Assembly (NCBI GenBank): GCA_020881835.1
Contig: CP052876.1
Location: 930,001 to 994,000, forward strand
Origin: Kineosporiaceae bacterium SCSIO 59966
GTDB taxonomy: Bacteria > Actinomycetota > Actinomycetes > Actinomycetales > SCSIO-59966
Direction of reading: 5' to 3'
DNA: 64,000 nt
In this document: positions 46,482 through 56,357 of the stretch, in pieces
Layout: the number at the start of each line of letters is the position of its first letter
Position numbering within the stretch: the stretch's first letter is position 1
Made by a program: the position numbers and the translations under genes
The notes under the pieces: generated by a model
Told to the model about the DNA's origin: nothing
Database searches by the model: none
What the model saw: only the letters and a program-made list of their open reading frames with translations

Positions 46482-48755
46482 GTGGAGGGTTCCCAGCACG
46501 ACGGCGTCGCCGTCACCGAGGCCGTCATCGACAACGGCTCCTTCGGCACCCGCACCGTCCGCTTCGAGACCGGCCGGCTGGCCCGGCAGGCCGCCGGCTC
46601 GGTGGTCGCCTACCTCGACGACGAGACGATGCTCCTGTCGGCCACCACGGCCGGCAAGCACCCGAAGGAGCACTTCGACTTCTTCCCGCTCACCGTTGAC
46701 GTCGAGGAGCGGATGTACGCCGCGGGCCGGATCCCCGGCTCGTTCTTCCGCCGCGAGGGCCGGCCGAGCACCGACGCCATCCTCACCTGCCGCCTCATCG
46801 ACCGGCCGCTGCGGCCGTCGTTCGTCTCCGGGCTGCGCAACGAGGTCCAGGTCGTCATCACGGTGATGGCGCTGCACCCCGACGACGCCTACGACGTCGT
46901 CGCGATCAACGCCGCCTCGGCGTCCACCCAGCTGTCCGGCCTGCCGTTCTCCGGCCCGATCGGCGGCGTCCGGGTGGCGCTCGTCGAGGGCCAGTGGGTG
47001 GCCTTCCCGCGGCACTCCGAGCTGGAGCGCGCGGTGTTCGACATGGTCGTCGCCGGCCGCGTCGTGTCCGGCTCCGGCGCGGACGCCGACGTCGCGATCA
47101 TGATGGTCGAGGCGGAGGCCACCGAGACCTCGTGGGACCTCATCTCCGAGGGGGCCACCGCGCCGACCGAGGAGGTCGTCGCCGAGGGCCTCGAGGCGGC
47201 CAAGCCGTTCATCGCCGAGCTATGCCGGGCTCAGCAGCAGCTCGCGGACGCCGCTCGCAAGGAGACCGTGGAGTTCCCGCGGTTCCTGGACTACACCGAC
47301 GACGTGCTGGAGGCCGTCACCGAGCTGGCCGCCGACGACCTGGCGCAGGCGCTGACCATCGCCGGCAAGCAGGAGCGCGAGAGCCGGCTCGACGAGCTGA
47401 AGGCGTCGGTCCGCGAGCGGCTCGCCGACCGCTTCGAGGGCCGCGACAAGGAGGTCGGCGCCGCGTTCCGCGCGCTGACCAAGAAGCTGGTCCGTCAGCG
47501 GATCCTGCGGGACAAGGTGCGCATCGACGGCCGAGGCCTGGAGGACATCCGGCAGCTGTCCGCCGAGGTGGACGTCGTCCCGCGGGTGCACGGGTCGGCC
47601 CTGTTCGAGCGCGGCGAGACCCAGATCCTCGGCGTCACCACGCTGAACATGCTCCGGATGGAGATGCAGCTCGACACGCTCTCCCCGGAGACGCGCAAGC
47701 GGTACATGCACAACTACAACTTCCCGCCGTACTCGACCGGCGAGACCGGCCGGGTCGGCAGCCCCAAGCGGCGAGAGATCGGCCACGGCGCGCTCGCCGA
47801 GCGGGCGCTCGTGCCGGTGCTGCCCACCCGCGAGGAGTTCCCCTACGCGATCCGGCAGGTCTCCGAGGCGCTGGGGTCCAACGGGTCGACGTCCATGGGG
47901 TCGGTCTGCGCCTCGACGATGTCGCTGCTCAACGCCGGCGTGCCGCTGCGCGCCCCGGTCGCGGGCATCGCGATGGGACTGGTGTCCGACACCGTCGAGA
48001 ACGCCGCCGGCGAGACCGAGACCGCGTACGCGGCCCTGACCGACATCCTCGGCGCCGAGGACGCGTTCGGTGACATGGACTTCAAGGTCGCCGGCACGAA
48101 GGACTTCGTCACCGCGATCCAGCTCGACACCAAGCTCGACGGGATCCCGGCGTCCGTGCTCGCCTCTGCGCTGACCCAGGCCCGCAACGCCCGGCTGCAC
48201 ATCCTCGACGTCATGGCCGAGGCGATCAGCGAGCCGGACGAGATGTCCCCGAACGCCCCGCGGGTCATCTCCGTCAAGGTCCCGGTCGACAAGATCGGTG
48301 AGGTCATCGGCCCGAAGGGCAAGATGATCAACCAGATCCAGGAGGAGACCGGGGCCCAGATCTCCATCGAGGACGACGGCACCGTCTACATCGGCGCCAC
48401 CGACGGGCCGTCCGCCGAGGCCGCGCGCTCGCAGATCAACGCGATCGCCAACCCGCAGATGCCGGAGGTGGGGGAGCGCTACGTCGGCACGGTCGTCAAG
48501 ACGACGACGTTCGGCGCGTTCATCTCGCTGACCCCCGGCAAGGACGGCCTGCTGCACATCTCCAAGATGCGCCAGCTCAACGGCGGCAAGCGGGTGGAGA
48601 ACGTCGAGGACGTGCTGTCCGTCGGGCAGAAGGTCCAGGTGGAGATCGCCGAGATCGACGCCCGCGGCAAGCTCTCGCTCGTCCCGGTGACCGAGGGCGG
48701 TCAGGACGGCGACACCGCTGGTGACGACGCGGACGCCGCTGGGGACGACGCCTGA
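46482..48755 (+). CDS. pnp: Polyribonucleotide nucleotidyltransferase (PNPase)
   Basis: The 757-residue phosphorolytic 3'-5' exonuclease degrades RNA. Two RNase PH domains are visible (N-terminal [21 protein letters not shown]-terminal [20 protein letters not shown] and [20 protein letters not shown]). A KH domain with [20 protein letters not shown] and a C-terminal S1 domain ([16 protein letters not shown]) follow. The GTG at 46482 has ACGGAG 6 bases upstream. The open frame continues 200 bases upstream without homology. A hairpin and a ~200-base leader lie between rpsO and this gene. Confidence 0.95.
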   Translation: MEGSQHDGVAVTEAVIDNGSFGTRTVRFETGRLARQAAGSVVAYLDDETMLLSATTAGKHPKEHFDFFPLTVDVEERMYAAGRIPGSFFRREGRPSTDAILTCRLIDRPLRPSFVSGLRNEVQVVITVMALHPDDAYDVVAINAASASTQLSGLPFSGPIGGVRVALVEGQWVAFPRHSELERAVFDMVVAGRVVSGSGADADVAIMMVEAEATETSWDLISEGATAPTEEVVAEGLEAAKPFIAELCRAQQQLADAARKETVEFPRFLDYTDDVLEAVTELAADDLAQALTIAGKQERESRLDELKASVRERLADRFEGRDKEVGAAFRALTKKLVRQRILRDKVRIDGRGLEDIRQLSAEVDVVPRVHGSALFERGETQILGVTTLNMLRMEMQLDTLSPETRKRYMHNYNFPPYSTGETGRVGSPKRREIGHGALAERALVPVLPTREEFPYAIRQVSEALGSNGSTSMGSVCASTMSLLNAGVPLRAPVAGIAMGLVSDTVENAAGETETAYAALTDILGAEDAFGDMDFKVAGTKDFVTAIQLDTKLDGIPASVLASALTQARNARLHILDVMAEAISEPDEMSPNAPRVISVKVPVDKIGEVIGPKGKMINQIQEETGAQISIEDDGTVYIGATDGPSAEAARSQINAIANPQMPEVGERYVGTVVKTTTFGAFISLTPGKDGLLHISKMRQLNGGKRVENVEDVLSVGQKVQVEIAEIDARGKLSLVPVTEGGQDGDTAGDDADAAGDDA

Positions 48756-48756
48756 G

Positions 48757-50109
48757 GTGGGCGTCCCGCTCCCGCTGACCACCGGCCACCCCGACGGCCG
48801 GACGTCTCGGCTCGCCGGGGAGGCGGGCGGCGCCGAGGTGCGCCGCTCCGTCCTCCCCGGCGGGGTCCGGGTGCTCACCGAGTCGATGCCCTCGATGCGC
48901 TCGGCGACCGTCGGGGCGTGGGTGGGCGTCGGCTCCCGGGACGAGGCCGAGGGCCACCACGGCTCGACCCACTTCCTCGAGCACCTGCTGTTCAAGGGCA
49001 CCGCCCGGCGCTCGGCGATGGACATCGCGGCGGCCTTCGACGAGGTCGGCGGAGAGGCCAACGCCGCCACCGGCAAGGAGCACACCTGCTACTACGCGCG
49101 GGTGCTCGACGCCGACCTGCCGATGGCGGTCGACGTCATCTGCGACATGGTCACCTCTGCACGGATCGCGCCGGAGGACGTCGACAGCGAGCGCGGGGTG
49201 ATCCTCGAGGAGCTGGCGATGAACGACGACGACCCCGCGGACGTCGTCCACGAGCGGTTCGCCGAGGTGGTGCTCGGCGGCCACCCGCTCGGCCGGCCGA
49301 TCGGCGGCACCCCGCAGACCATCCGCGCCGTCCCGGCCGAGGCCATCCGGGCCCACTACGAGCGGCACTACGAACCGGGCACACTCGTCGTCACCGCTGC
49401 CGGCGGCGTCGACCACGAGGCGCTGTGCCGGCTCGTCGAGGACTCCCTGGCCGGTGCCGGCTGGCCGATGGAGGACGCGGCCGGTCCCCGTCCCCGACGG
49501 ACCCCTGACCCGGACGGCGTCCGCCTTCCCGCCGGTGGCCGGCTGACCGTCCGTCGCAGCACCGAGCAGGCCAACGTGATCCTCGGCGGACCCGGGCTGG
49601 TGGCGACCGACGAGCGGCGGTTCACCCTCGCCGTCCTCAACGCCGTGCTCGGCGGCGGGATGAGCAGTCGGCTCTTCCAGGAGGTCCGGGAGAACCGCGG
49701 CCTGGCGTACTCGGTGTACTCCTTCTCCGCCGGGTACGCCGACGCCGGCTACTTCGGCCTGTACGCCGGCTGCGCGCCGGCCCGCGTGCCCGAGGTGGTC
49801 GAGCTGCTGGCCGAGCAGTGGCACGCCGTCGCCACCGGTGGCATCACCGAGGAGGAGCTGGTCCGTGGCGTCGGCCAGGTCAGTGGCAGCACGGTGCTGG
49901 CCATGGAAGACACCGGGTCCCGGATGAGCCGGCTGGGCAAGGCCGAGCTCGTGCACGGGGAGTTCATGGGGGTCGACGAGACCCTGGACCGGTTCCGGGC
50001 GGTCACCACCGAGGACGTCCGGGACCTCGCCGCCGAGCTGTGGCAGGCCCCGCACTCGCTCGTCGTCGTCGGTCCGTTCGACGACGACCCCGTCCCCGTC
50101 GTCCCCTAG
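48757..50109 (+). CDS. M16-family zinc peptidase (processing-peptidase-like)
   Basis: The 450-residue peptidase has the inverted zinc motif HFLEH at residues 72-76 and the distal glutamate region ERGVILEELAMND. The C-terminal half carries GGGMSSRLFQEVRENRGLAY, the typical M16B R/Y block. It follows pnp directly, a conserved arrangement in Gram-positives. GTG 48757 is taken as the start, one base after the pnp stop. A GTG at 48721 in frame would overlap pnp by 35 bases and is possible. Substrate unknown; likely cytoplasmic. Confidence 0.88.
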   Translation: MGVPLPLTTGHPDGRTSRLAGEAGGAEVRRSVLPGGVRVLTESMPSMRSATVGAWVGVGSRDEAEGHHGSTHFLEHLLFKGTARRSAMDIAAAFDEVGGEANAATGKEHTCYYARVLDADLPMAVDVICDMVTSARIAPEDVDSERGVILEELAMNDDDPADVVHERFAEVVLGGHPLGRPIGGTPQTIRAVPAEAIRAHYERHYEPGTLVVTAAGGVDHEALCRLVEDSLAGAGWPMEDAAGPRPRRTPDPDGVRLPAGGRLTVRRSTEQANVILGGPGLVATDERRFTLAVLNAVLGGGMSSRLFQEVRENRGLAYSVYSFSAGYADAGYFGLYAGCAPARVPEVVELLAEQWHAVATGGITEEELVRGVGQVSGSTVLAMEDTGSRMSRLGKAELVHGEFMGVDETLDRFRAVTTEDVRDLAAELWQAPHSLVVVGPFDDDPVPVVP

Positions 50110-50142
50110 CCGCCGTCCCACCCACCCCCCGCCCACCCCCCC

Positions 50143-50455
50143 GTGATCATGCAATCCCGCCACCCTGCCCCCCCACCCCCCCGTGATCATGCAGTCCCGC
50201 CACCCTGCGCGGGACCACGGCCATGGCCACATGCCGCCCCGAAGCTTGCGTCGAGAGCGTGGTCTCGGGCTGCAGAATGCTGGATTCGTCACAGCTTTGC
50301 CGGCGTGTTGCGCCACCAACCCAGCACTTTGCGCGGGGTGGGGGGAGGAGGGCAGTGAGGCGGCGGGGGTGGCGGGATTGCATGATCACCAAGGGGAGGT
50401 GGGGGCGCGGGGGGCGGGGAGAGACCGGGCGGGGGTGGCGGGATTGCATGATCAC
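50143..50455. repeat. Cluster of four GTGATCATGCA(A/G)TCCCGCC repeats, two in each orientation
   Basis: Forward copies lie at about 50143-50166 and 50183-50207. Inverted copies lie at 50368-50389 and 50434-50455. All share a ~22-base core (GTGATCATGCAATCCCGCC plus ACC, with one A/G change). The outer and inner pairs could fold back over the ~160-base centre. That centre is lower in GC and holds a further imperfect inverted repeat (TGCTGGATT at about 50278, AACCCAGCA at about 50323). The flanks are G or C homopolymer-rich. The pattern fits a clustered REP-like element; no gene is seen in 50110-50495. Confidence 0.85.
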
Positions 50456-50496
50456 CGAGGGGGAGTGACATACTGGGGGGCGAGACACACGACTGC

Positions 50497-50624
50497 GCGT
50501 GCTCCGGGGTTGGGTGAAAGTCCCGACCGGCGGTAACAGTCCGCGACCCGGCCGAAGCCATCGGCCGGTTGACCCGGTGGAACTCCGGGACCGACGGTGA
50601 GAGTCCGGATGGGAGGCAGCACGC
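50497..50624 (+). ncRNA. FMN riboswitch (RFN element)
   Basis: The closing stem is GCGTGCT (50497-50503) with AGCACGC (50618-50624). Inside are the conserved RFN segments GGGTGAAAGTCCC, GACCGGCGGTAACAGTCC, GTGGAACTCCGGGACCGACG and GAGAGTCCGGATGGGAGG. A variable hairpin (GGCCGAAGCCATCGGCC) sits in the middle. It lies 84 bases before ribE and should shut down ribE-ribBA-ribH when FMN is plentiful. Confidence 0.95.
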
Positions 50625-50679
50625 AGGCGTCCGGTCCGCCGTCATCGGCGTCGCCGGTCGTCCGTCCCGTTCCCCGGAG

Positions 50680-50707
50680 CCCGTGCCCGACCAGGACGGA
50701 GCACGGG
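50680..50707 (+). promoter_or_regulatory. Hairpin enclosing the ribE ribosome-binding site
   Basis: CCCGTGC (50680-50686) pairs with GCACGGG (50701-50707), which directly abuts the ribE ATG at 50708. The likely ribosome-binding site GGACGGAG is in the loop and stem base. It is a plausible expression platform for the FMN riboswitch acting on translation. Confidence 0.6.
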
Positions 50708-51319
50708 ATGTTCACCGGCATCGTCGAGGAGCTCGGCGAGGTCCTCGGCACGGAGAGCGGGCCGAGCAGCGCCCGGCTCACCGTGCGCGGCCCCGTGGTC
50801 ACGGCGGACGCCCGGCACGGCGACTCGATCGCCGTCAACGGGGTCTGCCTGACCGTCACCGACCAGCCCGCTCCCGACGCCTTCACGGCCGACGTCATGC
50901 TCGAGACCCTCGAGCGGACGACGCTCGGCGGCCTGCGGCTCGGCGACCCGGTGAACCTCGAGCGCGCGGTGCCCGCCGGTGCCCGCCTCGGCGGCCACGT
51001 CGTCCAGGGGCACGTCGACGGGGTCGGACGGGTCGTGGCGCGCACCCGGGGGGACCGGTGGGAGACGGTACGCATCGAGGTGCCCGCCGCCCTGGCCCGC
51101 TACGTCGCCGAGAAGGGGTCGGTGGCCGTCGACGGCACCTCGCTGACCGTCGCGGCCGTCCACGACGACCCCGCCCCGTCGTTCTCCGTGGGTCTCATCC
51201 CGACCACGCTCGCCGCCACCACGCTCGGCCGCGCAGCCCCGGGCGCCCGCGTCAACCTGGAGGTCGACGTCATCGCCAAGTACGTGGAGCGGCTGCTGAC
51301 GGCCGGTGCGGCGTCGTGA
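50708..51319 (+). CDS. ribE: Riboflavin synthase, alpha subunit
   Basis: The 203-residue enzyme dismutates two 6,7-dimethyl-8-ribityllumazine molecules to riboflavin. It has the typical start [12 protein letters not shown] and two lumazine-binding repeats. Each contains a [11 protein letters not shown] or [11 protein letters not shown] block and a [10 protein letters not shown] segment. GGACGGAG precedes the ATG at 50708. First gene of the riboswitch-controlled operon; its stop overlaps the ribBA GTG. Confidence 0.95.
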   Translation: MFTGIVEELGEVLGTESGPSSARLTVRGPVVTADARHGDSIAVNGVCLTVTDQPAPDAFTADVMLETLERTTLGGLRLGDPVNLERAVPAGARLGGHVVQGHVDGVGRVVARTRGDRWETVRIEVPAALARYVAEKGSVAVDGTSLTVAAVHDDPAPSFSVGLIPTTLAATTLGRAAPGARVNLEVDVIAKYVERLLTAGAAS

Positions 51320-52566
51320 GCGCCCCCGCGGTCCGGCTGGACCCGGTCGAGCGCGCCGTTGCCGAGATCGCCGCCGGCCGGCCGGTCGTCGTCGTGGACG
51401 ACGTCGAGCGGGAGAACGAGGGCGACCTCGTGATGGCCGCGGACGCCGTGACCGCCGAGTGGATGGCCTTCTTCGTCCGGCACACCTCCGGGGTGGTCTG
51501 CGTGCCGATGACCGGTGACGCCCTCGACCGCCTGCGGGTGCCGTTGATGACCCCGCACAACGAGGAGCGGATGCGCACCGCGTACACGGTGACGGTCGAC
51601 GCGCGGGTCGGCGTCACGACCGGGATCTCGGCCGCCGACCGCACCCGCACCGTCCGGGTTCTCGCCGACCCGGCCAGCACGCCGGAGGACCTCGCCCAAC
51701 CCGGCCACGTGCTGCCGCTGCGGGCACGCGACGGCGGCGTGCTCGTGCGCCGCGGGCACACCGAGGCCGCGGTCGACCTGGCCCGCCTCGCCGGCCGGCA
51801 GCCCGCCGGCGTCATCGCCGAGCTCGTCGAGGACGACGGTGGGATGCGCCGGGCACCGTCGTGCCGCCGGTTCGCCGACGAGCACGGGCTGGCGATGGTG
51901 TCCATCGAGGACCTCGTCGCCCACCGCCGCCGGCACGACCGGCTCGTCGACCGGGCTGCCACCACGAGGCTGCCGACCCGGCACGGTGAGTTCACCGCCG
52001 TCGGGTACGCCGACCGGGTCGACGGCAGCGAGCACCTGGCCCTCGTCGCCGGGGACCTCGTGGAGGGGCGGCTCGTCGACGGCCGCGACGTCCTCGTCCG
52101 GGTGCACTCCGAGTGCCTCACCGGGGACGTGCTCGGCTCCCAGCGCTGTGACTGCGGCCCCCAGCTGGACGCCGCGCTCGCGGAGGTCGCCCGCACCGGA
52201 CGCGGCGTCGTCGTCTACCTGCGCGGGCACGAGGGCCGCGGGATCGGGCTGCTCGCCAAGCTGCGGGCCTACGCGCTGCAGGACGCCGGTCTCGACACGG
52301 TCGACGCCAACCTCGAGCTGGGACTGCCCGCCGACGCGCGGGAGTACGCGGCGGCCGCGCAGGTCCTCGCCGACCTCGGGGTGCGCAGCGTCCGGCTGCT
52401 GACCAACAACCCCGACAAGGTCGCGGGACTGCGCCGGTACGGCGTCGAGGTCACCGAGCGCGTCGGTCTCACCGTCGGCGTCCGGCCGGAGAACATCGAC
52501 TACCTGCGCACCAAGCGCGACCGGATGGGCCACGACCTGCCCGACGACCTCGGGGTGCGGGCGTGA
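51316..52566 (+). CDS. ribBA: 3,4-DHBP synthase/GTP cyclohydrolase II fusion
   Basis: The 416-residue bifunctional protein makes both riboflavin precursors. The N-terminal DHBP synthase has [16 protein letters not shown] at residues 28-43 and [12 protein letters not shown]. The C-terminal GTP cyclohydrolase II has zinc cysteines 267, 278 and 280 in [18 protein letters not shown], and the [18 protein letters not shown] block. The GTG at 51316 overlaps the ribE stop (GTGA). The open frame upstream overlaps ribE and is not homologous. Confidence 0.95.
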   Translation: MSAPAVRLDPVERAVAEIAAGRPVVVVDDVERENEGDLVMAADAVTAEWMAFFVRHTSGVVCVPMTGDALDRLRVPLMTPHNEERMRTAYTVTVDARVGVTTGISAADRTRTVRVLADPASTPEDLAQPGHVLPLRARDGGVLVRRGHTEAAVDLARLAGRQPAGVIAELVEDDGGMRRAPSCRRFADEHGLAMVSIEDLVAHRRRHDRLVDRAATTRLPTRHGEFTAVGYADRVDGSEHLALVAGDLVEGRLVDGRDVLVRVHSECLTGDVLGSQRCDCGPQLDAALAEVARTGRGVVVYLRGHEGRGIGLLAKLRAYALQDAGLDTVDANLELGLPADAREYAAAAQVLADLGVRSVRLLTNNPDKVAGLRRYGVEVTERVGLTVGVRPENIDYLRTKRDRMGHDLPDDLGVRA

Positions 52567-52596
52567 GGCAGGGACGGCGATGACCTGGGAGCGCAC

Positions 52597-53076
52597 GTGA
52601 GCGGGACCGGGGCCCCGACCCCGACGATGCCGGACGGCGCGCAGGGGCTTCGGGTCGCGGTGGTCGCCGCCCAGTGGCACGAGACGGTGATGGCCGGGCT
52701 CCTGGACGGCGCCCGCCGGGCCCTCGCCGACGCCGGCGTCCGGGAGGTCACCGAGGTCCGCGTCCCCGGCTCCTTCGAGCTGCCGGTCGCGGCGGCGCGG
52801 CTGGCGGTGGCCGGCGCCGACGCCGTCGTCGCCCTCGGTGTCGTCGTCCGCGGCGAGACGCCGCACTTCGACTACGTCTGCCAGGCCGCGACGACCGGGC
52901 TCACCCAGGTCGCGGTGTCCACCGGCGTGCCCGTCGGGTTCGGCGTGCTCACCGTGGACACCGAGCAGCAGGCGCTCGACCGGGCGGGGCTCGACGGGTC
53001 CCGCGAGGACAAGGGCTACGAGGCCGTCCACGCCGCCCTCAGCACCGTGCTGGCCCTGCGGGCCGAGGGCGCCTGA
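52597..53076 (+). CDS. ribH: 6,7-dimethyl-8-ribityllumazine synthase
   Basis: The 159-residue enzyme condenses the RibBA and RibD pathway products to the lumazine. [15 protein letters not shown] near residues 56-70 and [15 protein letters not shown] near 81-95 are the signatures, with His90 catalytic. It follows ribBA by 30 bases. No ribD (deaminase/reductase) gene is present in this cluster, so that step must be encoded elsewhere. Confidence 0.94.
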   Translation: MSGTGAPTPTMPDGAQGLRVAVVAAQWHETVMAGLLDGARRALADAGVREVTEVRVPGSFELPVAAARLAVAGADAVVALGVVVRGETPHFDYVCQAATTGLTQVAVSTGVPVGFGVLTVDTEQQALDRAGLDGSREDKGYEAVHAALSTVLALRAEGA

Positions 53077-53085
53077 GGCGCAGGC

Positions 53086-53091
53086 TAGGGT
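53086..53091 (+). promoter_or_regulatory. Predicted -10 box of dapB (leaderless)
   Basis: TAGGGT ends 7 bases before the dapB ATG at 53099 and lies after the ribH stop. No Shine-Dalgarno sequence is present. Confidence 0.5.
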
Positions 53092-53098
53092 CGTCGGC

Positions 53099-53845
53099 AT
53101 GGTGCGGGTGGCCGTGATCGGCGCGAGCGGGCGGATGGGCGGCCAGGCCTGCCAGGCCGTGGAGGGCGCTGACGACCTCGAGCTCGTCGCCCGGATCGGT
53201 CGCGACGACCCGTTGGAGCGCATCGTCGAGGCGCGGGCCGACGTCGCCGTCGAGCTGTCCGTCCCGGACGCCGCCCCGGGCAACGTGGCCTTCTGCGTCG
53301 ACCACGGCGTGCACGCGGTGGTCGGGACGACCGGCTGGGACGAGCCCGCACTCGCCGACCTGCGCGCCCGGCTGGAACGGCACCCGGACGTCGGCGTGCT
53401 CGTCGCCCCGAACTTCGCCCTCGGCGCCGTCCTGGCCATGCGGTTCGCCGAGATGGCCGCCCCGTACTTCGAGTCGGTCGAGGTGGTCGAGCTCCACCAC
53501 CCGGAGAAGGTGGACGCCCCCAGCGGGACGGCCCGCCGCACCGCCGAGCAGGTGGCCGCGGCCCGCCGGGCCGCCGGTACCGGTCCCAGCCCGGACGCCA
53601 CCGTCTCGGCCCTGGCGGGGGCCCGGGGCGCGGACGTCGACGGCGTCCGGGTGCACAGCGTGCGGCTGCGCGGCCTGGTCGCCCACCAGGAGGTGCTGCT
53701 CGGCGGGGCGGGGGAGCAGCTGACCCTCCGGCACGACTCCTTCGACCGGGTCTCGTTCATGCCGGGGGTGCTGCACGGGGTGCGCACGGTGGCGTCCCGG
53801 CCGGGTCTGACCGTCGGCCTCGAGCACTACCTGGACCTGGGGTGA
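53099..53845 (+). CDS. dapB: 4-hydroxy-tetrahydrodipicolinate reductase
   Basis: The 248-residue enzyme reduces the dihydrodipicolinate precursor in lysine/diaminopimelate synthesis. GASGRMG at residues 8-14 binds NAD(P)H. The catalytic block ELHHPEKVDAPSGTA is at 131-145, with Lys137. The start ATG follows a TAGGGT box. A second in-frame-looking GTG sits next to the ATG. Its stop overlaps the next start (GTGA). Confidence 0.95.
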   Translation: MVRVAVIGASGRMGGQACQAVEGADDLELVARIGRDDPLERIVEARADVAVELSVPDAAPGNVAFCVDHGVHAVVGTTGWDEPALADLRARLERHPDVGVLVAPNFALGAVLAMRFAEMAAPYFESVEVVELHHPEKVDAPSGTARRTAEQVAAARRAAGTGPSPDATVSALAGARGADVDGVRVHSVRLRGLVAHQEVLLGGAGEQLTLRHDSFDRVSFMPGVLHGVRTVASRPGLTVGLEHYLDLG

Positions 53846-54288
53846 GGACGAAGGCGCTCGTCGCCGTCCTCGTCGCCGGCGTGGTGTTCTACCTCGTCCT
53901 GCTCGGTCAGCGTGCCTGGATGCTGCTCACCAGCGGGTCGACGGCCGGTGTGCTGCTCGGCGTGGGTGTGCTGGCGCTGCCGCTGCTCGTCGGCTGGGCG
54001 GTGTGGCGCGAGCTGCGCTTCGGTCTGGCCACGCAGCGGCTCGCCCGCGACCTGGACGCCGCAGCCGGCGTCCGTGACGTCGCCGACGTCGCCGACCTGC
54101 CGCGCCGACCCAGTGGCCGGGTGGACCGGGCCGCGGCCGACGCCGCCTTCTCCGGGTACCGCGCGGCCGTGGAGGCGGCGCCGCAGGACTGGCGGGCCTG
54201 GTACCGGCTCGCACAGGCCTACGACGCCGCCGGGGACCGCCGCCGGGCCCGCGCCGCGATGCGGCACGCCGTCAGCCTGCACGGCTGA
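53842..54288 (+). CDS. Small membrane protein with one TPR-like repeat
   Basis: The 148-residue protein has two hydrophobic segments (VAVLVAGVVFYLVLLGQRA near 7-25 and TAGVLLGVGVLALPLLVGWA near 34-53). A soluble C-terminus follows whose end resembles a tetratricopeptide repeat (AAPQDWRAWYRLAQAYDAAG, then RRRARAAMRHA). GTG at 53842 overlaps the dapB stop, so it is coupled to dapB. The 3' end overlaps the convergent acyltransferase-like gene by 17 bases. Function unknown. Confidence 0.75.
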   Translation: MRTKALVAVLVAGVVFYLVLLGQRAWMLLTSGSTAGVLLGVGVLALPLLVGWAVWRELRFGLATQRLARDLDAAAGVRDVADVADLPRRPSGRVDRAAADAAFSGYRAAVEAAPQDWRAWYRLAQAYDAAGDRRRARAAMRHAVSLHG

Positions 54289-55357
54289 CCGGCCGGGCCG
54301 CGCTCCGCGCGGCCGCCGCGGCCAGCGCCTCGAGCGGCCCCCGCTGACCGGTCGACCGCCACAGCGTCCCGATCACCAGGGCCCCGACGACGTGCCAGGT
54401 CAGCTCCCGCAGGCCGAGGCCGAGCGCGACGACGTGCACCGAGTACAGCGTCAGGGTCATCGACCCGGCTGCGGCCAGGGGGAGCAGCAGCCGCCCGGCC
54501 CAGGGTGCCAGCAGCAGGCACCCGCCGAGGACGGCGAGCGCCGTCCCGGTCGTGTGCAGCAGGTCGGGCGGGGTCCCGGCATGCGGGGAGTCGACGGCCA
54601 GCCACCACCAGGACTCGGTCGGGGTCACCCCGTAGAACCACCGGTCGGCGTCGACGGCGGCCGCCCCGCCGGCGTCCAGCAGCACGGCGGACAGCACTGA
54701 CGCCGCGGCCGCGAGCAGCAGGCCACCGAGGCCCAGCCCGACCGCCGTCCGCGTCCGGTTCAGCCGGCTGCGCCCCACCGCCAGGCCGACGAGCAGGTAG
54801 CCGGTCCACTGCAGCGCCGGGTAGTACCCGGTCAGCAGCAGCTCGGTGAGCAGGCCCACCGGGTCACCGAGCGACAGCCACGACGGGTTGGCTCCGGACG
54901 GCGGAGGTACCGCCGGCCGCAGGACGTGCCCCACCACGGGGCTGACCACCAGCCACGCCCCGGCGAGCACCGCGAGCGTTCGCGCCCGCAGCCGCAGGAA
55001 CGGCACGGCGAGGACGAACAGCAGCCCGTAGTTCACGAGGATGATCGCGACCGGGGTGGGCAGCAGCCCGAGGGTGAGCCCGATCGCGGCCACCACGGCG
55101 GCCCGGGCCAGGACGGCGCGGGCACCGGCGCCGGCCAGGGCGAGCCCGACGCCGGCCAGGACGGCGAACAGCGCCGACGCCCGCCCGGAGGACACCGCGT
55201 AGGCGAGGGAGAGGGAGCCGTCGGCGTCCGTGCGCGGCAGCACGTGCACCGACATCATCCCCAGCAGCGCCAGTCCGCGGGCGACGTCCACCCCGGCCAG
55301 CCGCCGCCCGACCGGGGCGGCCCGCTGCCCGGTGGCTCCGGCCGCGAGGCCGCTCAT
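54272..55357 (-). CDS. Polytopic membrane protein, HGSNAT/DUF418-like acyltransferase type
   Basis: The 361-residue protein has about ten hydrophobic segments. The N-terminus GVDVARGLALLGMMSVHVLP is typical of the heparan-alpha-glucosaminide N-acetyltransferase/DUF418/OpgC group of membrane acyltransferases. A C-terminal GSMTLTLYSVHVVALGLGL block is also characteristic. The substrate is unknown; a cell-envelope sugar or lipid is likely. ATG at 55357 overlaps the azlD stop (ATGA), so it is the last gene of a GNAT-azlC-azlD operon. Confidence 0.72.
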   Translation of the reverse strand: MSGLAAGATGQRAAPVGRRLAGVDVARGLALLGMMSVHVLPRTDADGSLSLAYAVSSGRASALFAVLAGVGLALAGAGARAVLARAAVVAAIGLTLGLLPTPVAIILVNYGLLFVLAVPFLRLRARTLAVLAGAWLVVSPVVGHVLRPAVPPPSGANPSWLSLGDPVGLLTELLLTGYYPALQWTGYLLVGLAVGRSRLNRTRTAVGLGLGGLLLAAAASVLSAVLLDAGGAAAVDADRWFYGVTPTESWWWLAVDSPHAGTPPDLLHTTGTALAVLGGCLLLAPWAGRLLLPLAAAGSMTLTLYSVHVVALGLGLRELTWHVVGALVIGTLWRSTGQRGPLEALAAAAARSAARPVSRAG

Positions 55358-55665
55358 CCGACCCCGGCGGCGCGCAGCCCGGCCGCCACCGCCGCGGCGA
55401 GCACGACCACCAGGATGAACGGCGCCCTCAGCCACAGTGCGAGCGCCGCGACGGCCACCGCCGCGACCCGGGCGTCGAGGACGAGCCCGGCGTCCCCGCC
55501 GAATGTCTGCACTCCCACCAGGGCGGCGAGCAGCGCGACGGTGACGAGGGCGGCCAGCCGCCGGGCGCGCTCCCCGGTCAGCAGCCGGGCAGGGACGAGG
55601 TAGCCGCCGAGCTTGAGCAGGTAGCAGGCGGCGGAGGCGGCCAGCACCGCCACCCAGCCGGTCAC
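55354..55665 (-). CDS. azlD: AzlD-family branched-chain amino acid exporter subunit
   Basis: The 103-residue protein has four membrane segments (WVAVLAASAACYLLKLGGYL at the start). It is the small subunit that works with AzlC to export branched-chain amino acids or analogues. GTG 55665 overlaps the azlC stop (GTGA). Confidence 0.85.
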   Translation of the reverse strand: MTGWVAVLAASAACYLLKLGGYLVPARLLTGERARRLAALVTVALLAALVGVQTFGGDAGLVLDARVAAVAVAALALWLRAPFILVVVLAAAVAAGLRAAGVG

Positions 55666-56357
55666 CGGGTCCCCCCGACCGGCCGCGGCAGGAGGCCGAC
55701 GACGACGGCGACGCCGGCGGCGAGCAGCACCGGCACCCCGGCCGGCAGGCCGGGGGTCGTCGCCACCGCGACGACCGCCGCGCCGGCGGCCACGGCGCGG
55801 GCGTCCCGGTGGCGCAGCCGGGGCCACAGCAGCCCGAGGAACGCGGCCGCCGCGGCCGCGTCGAGGCCCCACCGGCGCGGGTCCCCCAGGGCGTCCCCGA
55901 CGACGGCGCCGAGCAGCGTCATCGCGTTCCACAGCACGTACACGGCCGCGCCGGTCGCCCAGAACCCCAGCCGCCGGGTCGCGGCGGTCGGCTGTGCCGT
56001 GGCCACGGCCGTCGACTCGTCGATGGTCAGGTGGGCGGCCAGTGCGCGCAGCGGCCCCCGAGCACCGAGCATGGGGGCGACCTGCAGCCCGTAGAGGCCG
56101 TTGCGCGCACCGAGCAGGCCGGCCGTGGCGACCGCCGCACCACCCGCCCCGCCGGCGCCGAGCACGCCGATGAACGCGAACTGCGACCCGCCGGTGAACA
56201 TGAGCAGGCTGAGCGCCGCGGTCTGGGCGACGGAGAGCCCGGCGGCCACCGACAGGGCGCCGAACGACACCCCGTAGGCACCGGTGGCCGCCCCGACCGA
56301 CAGGGCCTGCCGCCAGGTCGCGGCCCGCAGCACCCGGTCGGCGTCCGCGGACGTCAC
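55662..56357 (-). CDS. azlC: AzlC-family branched-chain amino acid exporter subunit
   Basis: The 231-residue membrane protein has the AzlC signature GAYGVSFGALSVAAGLS near residues 26-42, LMFTGGSQFAFIGVLGAGG near 52-70, and TIDESTAVAT. It partners AzlD. GTG 56357 lies in the stop of the preceding GNAT gene (GTGA). The four-gene minus-strand unit is GNAT-azlC-azlD-acyltransferase-like. Confidence 0.88.
   Translation of the reverse strand: MTSADADRVLRAATWRQALSVGAATGAYGVSFGALSVAAGLSVAQTAALSLLMFTGGSQFAFIGVLGAGGAGGAAVATAGLLGARNGLYGLQVAPMLGARGPLRALAAHLTIDESTAVATAQPTAATRRLGFWATGAAVYVLWNAMTLLGAVVGDALGDPRRWGLDAAAAAAFLGLLWPRLRHRDARAVAAGAAVVAVATTPGLPAGVPVLLAAGVAVVVGLLPRPVGGTR

Noticed and set aside
50143-50455. 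CRISPR array
   Set aside because: Only four repeats, in two orientations, with spacers of very different lengths and no cas genes nearby.
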